Part shown: piece after piece, positions 8,467 to 16,363 of the stretch | How positions within the stretch are numbered: the stretch's first letter is position 1 | Layout: each line of letters opens with the position of its first letter | From: an uncultured Alistipes sp. | GTDB taxonomy: Bacteria > Bacteroidota > Bacteroidia > Bacteroidales > Rikenellaceae | DNA length: 55,849 nucleotides | Assembly (NCBI GenBank): GCA_900550375.1 | Contig: URRP01000010.1 | Location: 1-55,849, forward strand | Reading direction: 5' to 3' | Made by a program: the position numbers and the translations under genes | Notes under the pieces: generated by a model | What the model was told of the DNA's origin: nothing | Databases searched by the model: none | What the model saw: only the letters and a program-made list of their open reading frames with translations

Positions 8467-10803
8467 ATGAAATCATATTTTCTGCTGCTGAGCCTCTTGT
8501 TCGGCAGCCTTACGGTATATGCAGACTCCACTGCCAAAAAGGAGACCGAAGCTATTCTGATCGGGCACGTCATCGACAGCCGCAGCGGCGAACACCTGCC
8601 CTTCATCACCATCACCATCAAAGGAACGACACTCGGCACCACGACCGACGCCTCGGGCCACTACCTGCTGGGAAATCTGCCGGTGGGACGGCCGCTCACG
8701 ATCGTGGCGCAGTCGATCGGATACAAGCCTGCCGAACAGATCGTCACGCTCAGCGGCAACTCTACGACGGAGCTGAATTTCGAACTGGAAGAACAAGCCG
8801 TCGATGTCGATAAGGTCGTGGTCGAAGTCGACCGCAACTCGGTCATCCGCAAGGAGACCCCTTCGCTGGTGAATATCCTAAACAGCAAGCTCTTCGAACG
8901 CACCAACGCCGTCTGTCTGGCCGACGGGCTGAGCTTTCAGCCGGGCGTACGCGTCGAGGACGGATGCCAGAACTGCGGCTTCACGCAGGTACGCATCAAC
9001 GGCTTGGACGGCCACTATTCGCAGATTCTGCTCGACTCGCGGCCGCTCTTCTCGGCCCTCAACGGCGTCTACGGACTCGAACAGATCCCCGCCAACATGA
9101 TCGAACGCGTGGAGGTAATCCGCGGCGGCGGATCAGCGCTCTTCGGCGCATCGGCCATCGGCGGCACGATCAATATCATCACCAAAGAGCCGTTGCGCAA
9201 CTGGGCCGAGATCGGGCATACGATTATGTCGGTGGGTTGCAGCGGCGCCTACGACAACAACTCGACGATCAACGCGTCGCTGGTGAGCAAGAACCACAAG
9301 GCGGGCATCTACGTCTACGGACAAAACCGCTTCCGTTCGGGCTACGACCACGACGGCGACAGCTACACCGAGCTGCCCGAGCTGCACAACCAGATGTTCG
9401 GGATGCGCTCGTTCCTGCGCACGAGCGATCATTCGAAGCTGACGCTCGAATATCACGGCATCAACGAGTTCCGCCGCGGCGGCAACCGGCTCGACCTGCC
9501 GGCGCACGAAGCCAACATCACCGAGCAGACCGACCACGTCATCAACGGTGCGTCGGTAGCCCTCGACCTCTTCTCGCGCGACGATCGCACGCGGCACCTG
9601 AGCATCTACTCGGCCGTGCAGCAGACCGCGCGCAAAAGTTACTACGGAGGTACGGGCGAAGGGGCGACCGACGAGCAGATGGAAAACGCCCGCAAGGCTT
9701 ACGGTCACACCGACGGTTTGACGGTCATCAGCGGCGCACAGTTCCTGCAGCGGTTCAAACGGCTGCTGTTCCTGCCCTCGGAGCTGACGCTCGGCGTGGA
9801 ACACAGCTACGACCACATCGACGACGTGACCATCGGCTACGACATGCGCACCGACCAGAAGGTGCATATCCTCAGCGGCGTACTCCAAAACGAGTGGAAG
9901 GCCGAGAAGTGGAGCTTCCTCCTCGGCGGACGTTTCGACCATCACAATAGGGTCGACCACGTGATCTTCTCGCCGCGCGTCAACCTGCGCTACAACCCGA
10001 ACGAACGAATCAATCTGCGTCTGAGCTACGCCGGCGGCTTCCGCGCGCCGCAGACCTTCGACGAAGACCTGCACATCGCGCTCGTGGGCGGCGAACGCGT
10101 GGTGACGCAGCTCGACCCGAACTTGCGCGAGGAGCGTTCGAACAGCCTCAGCGCCTCGGTAGACCTCTACCGAACCTTCGGCAGCGTGGAGACCAACCTG
10201 CTCGTCGAGGGGTTCTACACCTCGCTCAGCCATATCTTCGCCACGCGTTATCTGCCCGAACCCAATGAAAAGGGCGAAACGGTGCTCGAACGCTACAACG
10301 GCGGCGGGGCGACCGTGGCGGGCGTCAACGTCGAGGCGAAGGCGGCCTTCGCCCGCTGGTTCGACCTGCAGGCCGGCATTACGTGGCAGCGCAGCCGCCA
10401 CGAACACGCGCTGCACTGGAGCGACGACGCACCCGACGAACGCCGTATGTTCCGGTCGCCCGACTGGTACGGCTATCTGACGGCGACCTTCGTGCCCGTC
10501 AAACGGTTCGACATCTCGCTGTCGGGTACCTACACCGGCGAGATGCTCGTTCAGCACGCTGCGGGATCCGGCACGCCGGTCGACGTGGCGGTCACCACTC
10601 CCGACTTCTTCGCACTGAACGTCAAGCTGGCCTACGAATTCCCGATCCTGCGGACGATCACCCTGCAACTCAATGCAGGCGTGCAGAACCTCTTCGACGC
10701 CTATCAGTCGGATTTCGATCAGGGCTGGGAGCGCGACTCGGGCTATGTCTACGGGCCGTCGCTGCCACGCAGCTGGTTCGTCGGTGCGAAAATCCGGTTC
10801 TGA
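8467..10803 (+). CDS. TonB-dependent outer-membrane receptor
   Basis: 778-aa outer-membrane importer driven by TonB. Domains: signal peptide (1-20), a carboxypeptidase-D-like regulatory domain (about 30-110, GHVIDSRSGEHLPFITITIKG), a plug (about 120-240, with RVEVIRGGGSALFG and GGTINIITKEP) and a 22-strand-type barrel ending in a terminal Phe (VGAKIRF). The plug contains GCQNCGFTQVRING, a CxxC pair near residue 160. The closest family I recognise is the BtuB/HmuR-like metal-cofactor group. With the Cys/His protein upstream it suggests uptake of a metal or metal complex; the substrate is unproven. A bidirectional terminator follows. Confidence 0.92.
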   Translation: MKSYFLLLSLLFGSLTVYADSTAKKETEAILIGHVIDSRSGEHLPFITITIKGTTLGTTTDASGHYLLGNLPVGRPLTIVAQSIGYKPAEQIVTLSGNSTTELNFELEEQAVDVDKVVVEVDRNSVIRKETPSLVNILNSKLFERTNAVCLADGLSFQPGVRVEDGCQNCGFTQVRINGLDGHYSQILLDSRPLFSALNGVYGLEQIPANMIERVEVIRGGGSALFGASAIGGTINIITKEPLRNWAEIGHTIMSVGCSGAYDNNSTINASLVSKNHKAGIYVYGQNRFRSGYDHDGDSYTELPELHNQMFGMRSFLRTSDHSKLTLEYHGINEFRRGGNRLDLPAHEANITEQTDHVINGASVALDLFSRDDRTRHLSIYSAVQQTARKSYYGGTGEGATDEQMENARKAYGHTDGLTVISGAQFLQRFKRLLFLPSELTLGVEHSYDHIDDVTIGYDMRTDQKVHILSGVLQNEWKAEKWSFLLGGRFDHHNRVDHVIFSPRVNLRYNPNERINLRLSYAGGFRAPQTFDEDLHIALVGGERVVTQLDPNLREERSNSLSASVDLYRTFGSVETNLLVEGFYTSLSHIFATRYLPEPNEKGETVLERYNGGGATVAGVNVEAKAAFARWFDLQAGITWQRSRHEHALHWSDDAPDERRMFRSPDWYGYLTATFVPVKRFDISLSGTYTGEMLVQHAAGSGTPVDVAVTTPDFFALNVKLAYEFPILRTITLQLNAGVQNLFDAYQSDFDQGWERDSGYVYGPSLPRSWFVGAKIRF

Positions 10804-10830
10804 GAACCGTCGCGGCGACCCCATGAGAAA

Positions 10831-10857
10831 GGGAGACGTGCGTATGGCACGTCTCCC
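10831..10857. terminator. Bidirectional terminator
   Basis: Perfect 11-bp stem GGGAGACGTGC/GCACGTCTCCC with loop GTATG, lying between the convergent TonB receptor and DUF4886-like genes. The T tail is short on both sides. Confidence 0.75.
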
Positions 10858-10881
10858 TTGTCATTCGCCGGCGAATCTACC

Positions 10882-11790
10882 CTATTTCCACACCGAAAAA
10901 CGTCGTACGCAAGCCTCGCGCGCCGCCTGCTGACAGGCCGCAGCGCTTTCGGCGGTTACGACGGTATGCTTCTGCGACGCAGGACGGAACGAATTACCCG
11001 CAACATCGGTACGCAGACACGGCGCCACGAGCGCCTGAAACCACGTACAGGCCGCCGTATAGCGGCCGCAGCCCGTATCGAGATGGTAGCCGTCGCGCGT
11101 GAACTCCAGCGGCGGATTGTTGAATGCGCCGGCACGAAGATTCTGGATCGCGGTACCGGTGGGAATCACCGTCTCGATCCCGTTCTCGTCCATCACGCGC
11201 CGCACGACATCGACGATTGCGGCGTACATCTGCTGCGGATCGTTGTCGTACTTCGGGAACGCACCGTGATCGGATCCCGACCCGTAGGCCCATGTCATCT
11301 GCCACGCCACGCAGGCGCCGGCATTGGGACAGTAGAAACGTACCCGTTCGATGAGCCGTTCGAGCCACGGATGGTAGGAGGCATAGATGCCGGAATAGGG
11401 CGAAGACTGCTGCAACACCAGCACGTCCCACCGCTCGTCGCCGACCACCTCGCGCAATGTGGCTGCCTCGGAGACCGTCGTCCAGCGGTTGTGCTCCGAT
11501 TTATAGTACGTATAGTTCGGCGCGTCGGCGGCATCGAATTCACAGTGCTGACGCAGCGAACAACCGCCATAATAGAGACGTCCCAGCACGACGTTGCGGA
11601 TGCCGGCCGCCTCGAACAGCTCGGGAAGGTACATCATGCCGTCGTCGGTAAAGCTGTTGCCCACGCCCAGAATACGGAGCGTGTCGGGCTGAACGGGCAG
11701 CGGAAAGTTGGGTGCTTCGGGCTGCGCACGCAGCGTCAGCACCACCAATAAAGCGGATGCGCAAAGCGCAAAACGGAAAAGTTTTTTCAT
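10882..11790 (-). CDS. Exported SGNH-hydrolase-like protein (DUF4886 type)
   Basis: 302 aa with a cleavable signal peptide (MKKLFRFALC...TLRAQ, about 1-22). The mature part shows SGNH/GDSL blocks: block I ILGVGNSFTDD with the nucleophile-position Ser46, LVLQQSSPYS near residue 125, and block V DGYHLD with Asp233 and His236. The family is esterase-like, and Bacteroidota members often sit among carbohydrate-use genes, suggesting glycan or acyl ester cleavage in the periplasm; the substrate is unknown. The last residues (from about 255) are alanine-rich and variable. A terminator separates it from yebC upstream. Confidence 0.85.
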   Translation of the reverse strand: MKKLFRFALCASALLVVLTLRAQPEAPNFPLPVQPDTLRILGVGNSFTDDGMMYLPELFEAAGIRNVVLGRLYYGGCSLRQHCEFDAADAPNYTYYKSEHNRWTTVSEAATLREVVGDERWDVLVLQQSSPYSGIYASYHPWLERLIERVRFYCPNAGACVAWQMTWAYGSGSDHGAFPKYDNDPQQMYAAIVDVVRRVMDENGIETVIPTGTAIQNLRAGAFNNPPLEFTRDGYHLDTGCGRYTAACTWFQALVAPCLRTDVAGNSFRPASQKHTVVTAESAAACQQAAREACVRRFSVWK

Positions 11791-11816
11791 GTCGTTCGTC
11801 AGGTTTAAGTTCGAAA

Positions 11817-11846
11817 AGGCCGTCCTCCGGTTCGGGAAGACGGCCT
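11817..11846 (-). terminator. Terminator after yebC
   Basis: AGGCCGTC (11817-11824) pairs with GACGGCCT (11839-11846). On the minus strand the stem runs into TTTT. Confidence 0.75.
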
Positions 11847-11869
11847 GTAAAATTAGCGGAGAGCGGCCG

Positions 11870-12598
11870 TTACGCTTCGTCGACCTCCTTCATGTTGTGG
11901 TAGACGTTCACCACGTCGTCGTCCTCTTCGAGTTTCTCGACCAGTTTCTCGATCGACTCGCGGCCTTCGGCGTCCAGCTCCTTGGTATCGGTGGGCACTC
12001 GCAGCGACTCGCCCGATACGATTTCGAAATTATTCTCCTCGATCCATTTCTGAATCACGCCGAACTGCTCGTAAGGAGCCTCGACGGTGACCGTCGTTTC
12101 GTCCTCGGGGCAGAAATCGTCCACTCCCGTGTCGATCATGTTCAATTCCAGCTCCTCGAAATCGGTGCCGGCCGGAACGTGGAACTTGAACGAACACTTG
12201 TGCTCGAACATGAAGGCCACGCTGCCCGACGTGCCCAGCGCGCCGCCGCATTTGTTGAAGTACATACGCATACTGGCCACCGTGCGGTTGGTGTTGTCGG
12301 TCGCAGTCTCCACCAGAAAAGCGATACCGTGGGAGCCGTATCCTTCGTAAACCACCTCCTTGTAATCGGACGTGTCCTTCGACACGGCGCGTTTGATCGC
12401 CCGTTCGACATTCTCCTTGGGCATGTTCTCGGCCTTGGCATTCTGAATCAGAATACGCAGGCGGACGTTGGCCGTCGGATCGGGACCGCCGGACTTGACG
12501 GCGATTTCGATCTCCTTGCCGATTTTGGTAAAGGTGCGGGCCATGTTACCCCACCGTTTCAGTTTACGCGCCTTGCGGTACTCAAATGCTCGTCCCAT
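11870..12598 (-). CDS. yebC: YebC/TACO1-family protein
   Basis: 242 aa, full length for the family, beginning MGRAFEYRKARKLKRWGNMA and containing MPKENVERAIKRA and YGSHGIAFLVE, hallmarks of YebC/PmpR/TACO1. Members were long called transcription regulators; more recent work ties them to helping ribosomes through difficult stretches such as prolines. Cytosolic. It is monocistronic, with a -7 box just upstream and a terminator after it. The C-terminal end is strongly acidic (EKLEEDDDVVNVYHNMKEVD), as is usual. Confidence 0.95.
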   Translation of the reverse strand: MGRAFEYRKARKLKRWGNMARTFTKIGKEIEIAVKSGGPDPTANVRLRILIQNAKAENMPKENVERAIKRAVSKDTSDYKEVVYEGYGSHGIAFLVETATDNTNRTVASMRMYFNKCGGALGTSGSVAFMFEHKCSFKFHVPAGTDFEELELNMIDTGVDDFCPEDETTVTVEAPYEQFGVIQKWIEENNFEIVSGESLRVPTDTKELDAEGRESIEKLVEKLEEDDDVVNVYHNMKEVDEA

Positions 12599-12635
12599 GA
12601 TGGTTATCGTTTCGTTAGTATTTTCAATAGTGATG

Positions 12636-12643
12636 CAAAATTA
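12636..12643 (-). promoter_or_regulatory. -7 box for yebC
   Basis: Minus-strand TAATTTTG, 38 bases upstream of the yebC ATG. I see no good TTG partner. Confidence 0.5.
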
Positions 12644-12912
12644 CGATATTTCGTCGAAAAAGGAAAATTAAGCATTAAAAATATAACGGTCTCCTCCCAT
12701 TATTTCACCCTGTTGCCGACGGAAAACAGCAGACAGCCCCGCCCCGCATCGGATGCACCCCGCAATATTTCCGGCAAATAAGCGGCATAAATCCGTCCTA
12801 TCCGCTGACGATCAGGGCACAGGAAATGCAGGTAACGTCTTCCGGCAGGCCGAAGACGAAAACATACGGAGACAAGCGGATTGAAAAATGATGCTTTTTC
12901 CGGGATTTTACG

Positions 12913-12920
12913 TATATTTG
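12913..12920 (+). promoter_or_regulatory. -7 box for surE, almost on the start codon
   Basis: TATATTTG ends only 5 bases before the surE ATG (12926), so transcription should begin at or next to the start codon. The upstream -33 partner is poor. Confidence 0.6.
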
Positions 12921-12925
12921 TTGCT

Positions 12926-13699
12926 ATGAATGAACGACTGATTTTTCTGACCAACGACGACGGATTCGATTCGCGCGGCATGGAGGCCCTCATCGAGGTG
13001 GCCCGCCGCTTCGGACGGGTGGTGGTCGTCGCTCCCGAGAGACCGCAAAGCGGCATGAGCCATGCCTTCACGATGCTTTCGCCTCTGTTTATCCGCAAAG
13101 TGCGCGAAGAAGAGGGGCTGGAGGTCTATACACTCAGCGGTACGCCGGTCGACTGCGTAAAGGCCGCTTTCGACTATCTGCTCTGCGACCGCAAGGTCGA
13201 TCTGGTGCTTTCGGGCATCAACCACGGTTCGAACTCGGCCGTGGCGCTGCTCTACTCGGGCACGATGGGCGCCGCGATCGAAGGCAGTTTCTACGACTGT
13301 CCGGCCATCGGACTGTCGCTCACCGACCACCGGCCGGACGCCGATTTCTCAGGAGCCAAAATCTGGGGCGAACGCATCGTCCGCGACGTGTTGGAACACC
13401 CCGTCGCGCTGCCGCTCTGTTTGAACGTGAACATTCCTTCTGGAGCGCCCGAAACGATCAAGGGCATCCGCATCTGCCGTCAGGCGCAGGGGCTGTGGCG
13501 TGAGCAGTTCGTCTGCCGACAGGATCCGCACGGGCGCGACTACCTGTGGCTGACGGGCGAATTCATCAACGGCGAGACCGAAGCCGAGGATACCGACGAA
13601 TGGGCGCTCGCACACGGCTATGTTTCGGTGCAGCCCGTACAAGCCGACCAGACGGACTACCGGCGCATGGAGGAGATGCGGCAGCTTCTCGACCGATAA
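12926..13699 (+). CDS. surE: 5'/3'-nucleotidase SurE
   Basis: Metal-dependent phosphatase that dephosphorylates nucleoside 5'- and 3'-monophosphates, linked to stationary-phase survival. 257 aa with the family N-terminus LIFLTNDDGFDSRG (metal-binding Asp11, Asp12), PERPQSGMSHAFT and DLVLSGINHGSN. I take the ATG at 12926 because MNERLIFLTNDDG is the conserved beginning; the frame is open 15 codons further up, but that part overlaps the promoter. The message is probably leaderless. Confidence 0.95.
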   Translation: MNERLIFLTNDDGFDSRGMEALIEVARRFGRVVVVAPERPQSGMSHAFTMLSPLFIRKVREEEGLEVYTLSGTPVDCVKAAFDYLLCDRKVDLVLSGINHGSNSAVALLYSGTMGAAIEGSFYDCPAIGLSLTDHRPDADFSGAKIWGERIVRDVLEHPVALPLCLNVNIPSGAPETIKGIRICRQAQGLWREQFVCRQDPHGRDYLWLTGEFINGETEAEDTDEWALAHGYVSVQPVQADQTDYRRMEEMRQLLDR

Positions 13700-13756
13700 A
13701 GGAGAACTTTTTTCGAGAAACGGCCCGTCGGCAGGAAGAATGCGCCCGATAAAAGA

Positions 13757-13927
13757 GCCGGTTTCGACCGACGAACCCCTGTCGCCCCCTTACGGCATCG
13801 AACACGGAATGCAGCCGGATTCGACCGACAAGGGCAGACGCCGAGCGCAGAAAACGAAGCGTGAAATGCAGCCGGACTGACCGGCAAAGGCCAGCCCCGC
13901 CCGCAAAATGGCCGAGCACGGAACATA
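13757..13927 (+). repeat. Degenerate 57-base repeats between surE and the kinase gene
   Basis: GCCGG followed by a TTCGACCGAC-like stretch recurs at 13757, 13814 and 13871, spaced 57 bases twice. Units one and two also end alike (GGAATGCA and GAAATGCA). The third is more decayed. Confidence 0.45.
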
Positions 13928-13961
13928 ACGGTTGAATACAACCCATGAAACTCACGGAATT

Positions 13962-14957
13962 ATGATAAAAGTCTTTCTGATCATCGCCGTCATCATCCAG
14001 ACCGTCGCCACGGTCTACGCTGTACGACTGGTGCGCGCGACGAAGTACAACGCCGTGTGGATCCTCTTCATCATCGGCTTCTCGCTGCTCTCGGTCGAAC
14101 GCATCGTACAGGTCATAGCGGTCAGCGGCGGCGTGGGCATCCCGCACGACACCTTCTCGTGGCTGGGCGTGGTGATCTCGATCTGCATGTCGATCGGCGT
14201 GATGTACGCCCACAAGCTGATCCGTTATATCGACCGTCTTAACCGCCAGCGACAACTGATGCAGAAACGCATCCTCACGGCCGTGCTGCGTACCGAGGAG
14301 AAGTCGCGTTCGCAATTCTCCAAGGAGCTGCACGACGGACTGGGACCGCTGCTTTCGTCGGCCAAGATGTCGCTCACGGCGCTCGCGCGCGAAGAGCACT
14401 CACCGGCGCAGCGCGAGATTATCGACAACACGACCTACGTCATCGACGAGGCGGTTCGTTCGCTGCGCGAAATTTCGAACAACCTCTCGCCGCAGGTGCT
14501 CAACGACTTCGGACTGGGACGCGGTGTTCAGAATTTCATATCGCGCAGCGCAGCGCTGCACAACGTCAAGATCCGCTTCACGACCAACTTGCGCTCGGAG
14601 CGGTTCGACACCGATATCGAGGTGATCCTCTACCGCGTGGTGTGCGAACTGATAAACAATTCGCTCAAACACTCGGGATGCAGCGAGATCAACCTGTCGC
14701 TCTCTCTGAACGCAGACACGCTGTCGCTCGACTACTCGGACAACGGCTGCGGCTTCAACCCCGCAGCGGTGATGGATTGCGGCATGGGCCTTTCGAACAT
14801 CGTCTCACGCGTCCACTCCATCAACGGGGAGTGCAACGTGGAGGGAGCCAAAGGCAAGGGGATGCACGCCGCGATCCGCGTCAACGTCCGGGGCGAGGCC
14901 CCGCACGCCGCCGGCGCGAAACGCCGTGCCGCCGCACGCCGCAGAAAAAGACGATAA
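13962..14957 (+). CDS. Sensor histidine kinase, HisKA_3/NarL type
   Basis: 331-aa membrane kinase. Three predicted membrane helices (about 3-22, 31-52, 64-82) have almost no outside loop, so sensing is probably within the membrane or indirect. A DHp domain carries the autophosphorylated His124 in SKELHDGLGPLLSSAKMSL. The ATPase domain has the N box (ELINNSLKHSG, 229-239), DNGCGF (260-265) and GMGLSNI (274-280). The C-terminus is an unusual basic tail (RRAAARRRKRR). Start chosen at ATG 13962; a TTG ten codons earlier is possible. The response regulator begins 2 bases after its stop. Confidence 0.93.
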   Translation: MIKVFLIIAVIIQTVATVYAVRLVRATKYNAVWILFIIGFSLLSVERIVQVIAVSGGVGIPHDTFSWLGVVISICMSIGVMYAHKLIRYIDRLNRQRQLMQKRILTAVLRTEEKSRSQFSKELHDGLGPLLSSAKMSLTALAREEHSPAQREIIDNTTYVIDEAVRSLREISNNLSPQVLNDFGLGRGVQNFISRSAALHNVKIRFTTNLRSERFDTDIEVILYRVVCELINNSLKHSGCSEINLSLSLNADTLSLDYSDNGCGFNPAAVMDCGMGLSNIVSRVHSINGECNVEGAKGKGMHAAIRVNVRGEAPHAAGAKRRAAARRRKRR

Positions 14958-14959
14958 AA

Positions 14960-15616
14960 ATGGAGACCTTGTGTAAAATCATACTGGTCGACGACCATTC
15001 GCTCTTCCGCAACGGACTGCGCGGGCTGCTCGCTGCGCATGAAGGATATGAAGTGGTCGGCGAGGCCGCCTCGGGAGAGGAGTTTCTGGCAATGCTGCCC
15101 ACGCGCGCGGCCGATGTCGTCTTCATGGATATCGCCATGCCCGGAATGGCGGGCGACGAGGCGACCGAGCAGGCGCTGGCTTTGCTGCCCGATCTGAAGA
15201 TCATCACCCTGTCGATGTTCGGCGAGGAGGTTTACTATACGCGGATGATGACCGCCGGAGCCAAAGGTTTTCTACTGAAAGACAGCGATTTCAGCGAGGT
15301 GATCGAAGCGATCGAGGCCGTCTCGGCAGGCGGCAGCTATATCTGCCGCGAGCTGCTCGTGCAGCTCACCGGCCGGCTGCACACGCCGCAGCGCACGCTG
15401 CCGCGGCTCGACGGCGGCGAAGAGTTGTCGTCGCGCGAACAGGAGATACTGGTGATGGTCTGCCGGGGATTGTCGAATCAGGAGATCGCCGACGAGCTAT
15501 TCATCTCGAAACGTACGGTCGACAAGCACCGCGCCAACATCCTCGAGAAGACAGGTTGTAAGAATACGGCCAATCTGGTCGTATACGCCATCAAACGGGA
15601 ACTGGTGGAGATTTAA
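14960..15616 (+). CDS. LuxR/NarL-family response regulator
   Basis: 218-aa DNA-binding partner of the kinase just upstream. Receiver domain 1-120: acidic pair Asp11/Asp12 in LVDDHSLF, phosphoacceptor Asp57 in VFMDIAMPGM, Lys107 in GFLLKDSD. C-terminal LuxR helix-turn-helix at about 150-215 (LSSREQEILVMVCRGLSNQE, then SKRTVDKHRANILEKTG). All key residues are present. The ATG at 14960 is the natural start. Targets are unknown. Confidence 0.95.
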   Translation: METLCKIILVDDHSLFRNGLRGLLAAHEGYEVVGEAASGEEFLAMLPTRAADVVFMDIAMPGMAGDEATEQALALLPDLKIITLSMFGEEVYYTRMMTAGAKGFLLKDSDFSEVIEAIEAVSAGGSYICRELLVQLTGRLHTPQRTLPRLDGGEELSSREQEILVMVCRGLSNQEIADELFISKRTVDKHRANILEKTGCKNTANLVVYAIKRELVEI

Positions 15617-15649
15617 CGTTCCGCAGCAGCGGGATGTCGGAATTATTTA

Positions 15650-15657
15650 TATATTTG
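15650..15657 (+). promoter_or_regulatory. -7 box for the lipocalin-like gene
   Basis: TATATTTG, 87 bases upstream of the ATG at 15745, just after the response-regulator gene; no clear TTG partner. Confidence 0.5.
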
Positions 15658-15744
15658 CAGACATAATAGACCGTTTTCGACGATATGCGCAGCAATCCGG
15701 TTGCAGCCGGCCGTCGAAAACAAGCGTAAAAAAAGAGAAACAAA

Positions 15745-16254
15745 ATGACTATTTTTCGATGGACGGCACTGCTGGCGCTTTGCTGCATCTGCGGCTCGTG
15801 CGGCGGTGACGACGATACGCCGGCACCCGATCTGAGTACCAAAGAGGTGGCGGGAATCTGGAAACTGAAGAGCTGGACCGGCGAGGCGCAGAACCCCGAC
15901 GGCACGAGCTATACCTTCTCCGACGTGATCTACGTCTATGTCGCGCTGAACGAGGACAATTCCTATACGCTCTACCAGAATGTCAGCGCCGTCGGCGCCG
16001 TGAAATTCTCGGGCAGCTACTCGCTCAACGCCTCGACCATTCACGGCTTTTACAGTACGGGCAGCGGATCGAAAGCGTGGTCGGACTCCTACGAGATCGG
16101 CAATCTTTCGGGCAGCGCGATGACTTGGACGGCCAGCCACGCCGCAGGCGACGTACAACAGTTCGTCCGCGTGAATGTCGTACCGCAGGAGGTGATCGAC
16201 GCTTCGACCGAAGTGCGCTCCGCAATCGCACCGGCGCTGGGCGGTATCTGGTAA
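15745..16254 (+). CDS. Lipocalin-like lipoprotein
   Basis: 169 aa with a short lipoprotein signal ending in a GSC lipobox (Cys about 19), followed by an acidic GGDDD stretch typical of Bacteroidota surface-export signals, so it may face outwards. The mature part begins KEVAGIWKLKSWTG, the GxW start of a lipocalin-like barrel, and continues as alternating beta strands (FSGSYSLNASTIHGFY). Ligand unknown. It stands alone between the two-component system and pgi. Confidence 0.7.
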   Translation: MTIFRWTALLALCCICGSCGGDDDTPAPDLSTKEVAGIWKLKSWTGEAQNPDGTSYTFSDVIYVYVALNEDNSYTLYQNVSAVGAVKFSGSYSLNASTIHGFYSTGSGSKAWSDSYEIGNLSGSAMTWTASHAAGDVQQFVRVNVVPQEVIDASTEVRSAIAPALGGIW

Positions 16255-16278
16255 ACGATCGCACGGGGTTAAAGATAC

Positions 16279-16303
16279 GGGGCCGGACCTTGCGTTCCGC
16301 CCC
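16279..16303 (+). terminator. Probable terminator after lipocalin-like gene
   Basis: GGGGC plus GGA pair with TCC plus GCCCC across a CCTTGCGT loop, with one bulge; followed by CGATTGTTTT. A second hairpin GATCGG-CCTTA-CCGATC lies at 16338-16354 before the convergent pgi. Confidence 0.5.
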
Positions 16304-16363
16304 CGATTGTTTTCGACGGTTCCCGAAGGAAGCGCCCGATCGGCCTTACCGATCGAGCCGGCA

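Larger units (their letters stand above)
12599..12925. other. Divergent intergenic region yebC-surE
   Basis: 327 bases without a convincing gene. It holds the yebC -7 box (12636-12643), the surE -7 box (12913-12920), and one clear inverted repeat CGTCTTC/GAAGACG (12836-12842 and 12852-12858) of unknown role. A second weaker pair AGCGG/CCGCT lies near 12780-12806. Nothing else stands out. Confidence 0.6.

Noticed and set aside
12836..12858. Inverted repeat CGTCTTC/GAAGACG as a terminator
   Set aside because: It lies between divergent genes with nothing to terminate and has no T tract; left as an unexplained repeat.
13740..13880. 46-codon frame starting MRPIKEPVSTDEP
   Set aside because: No promoter, no recognisable family, and its composition follows the degenerate 57-base repeats. 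Kept only as part of that observation.
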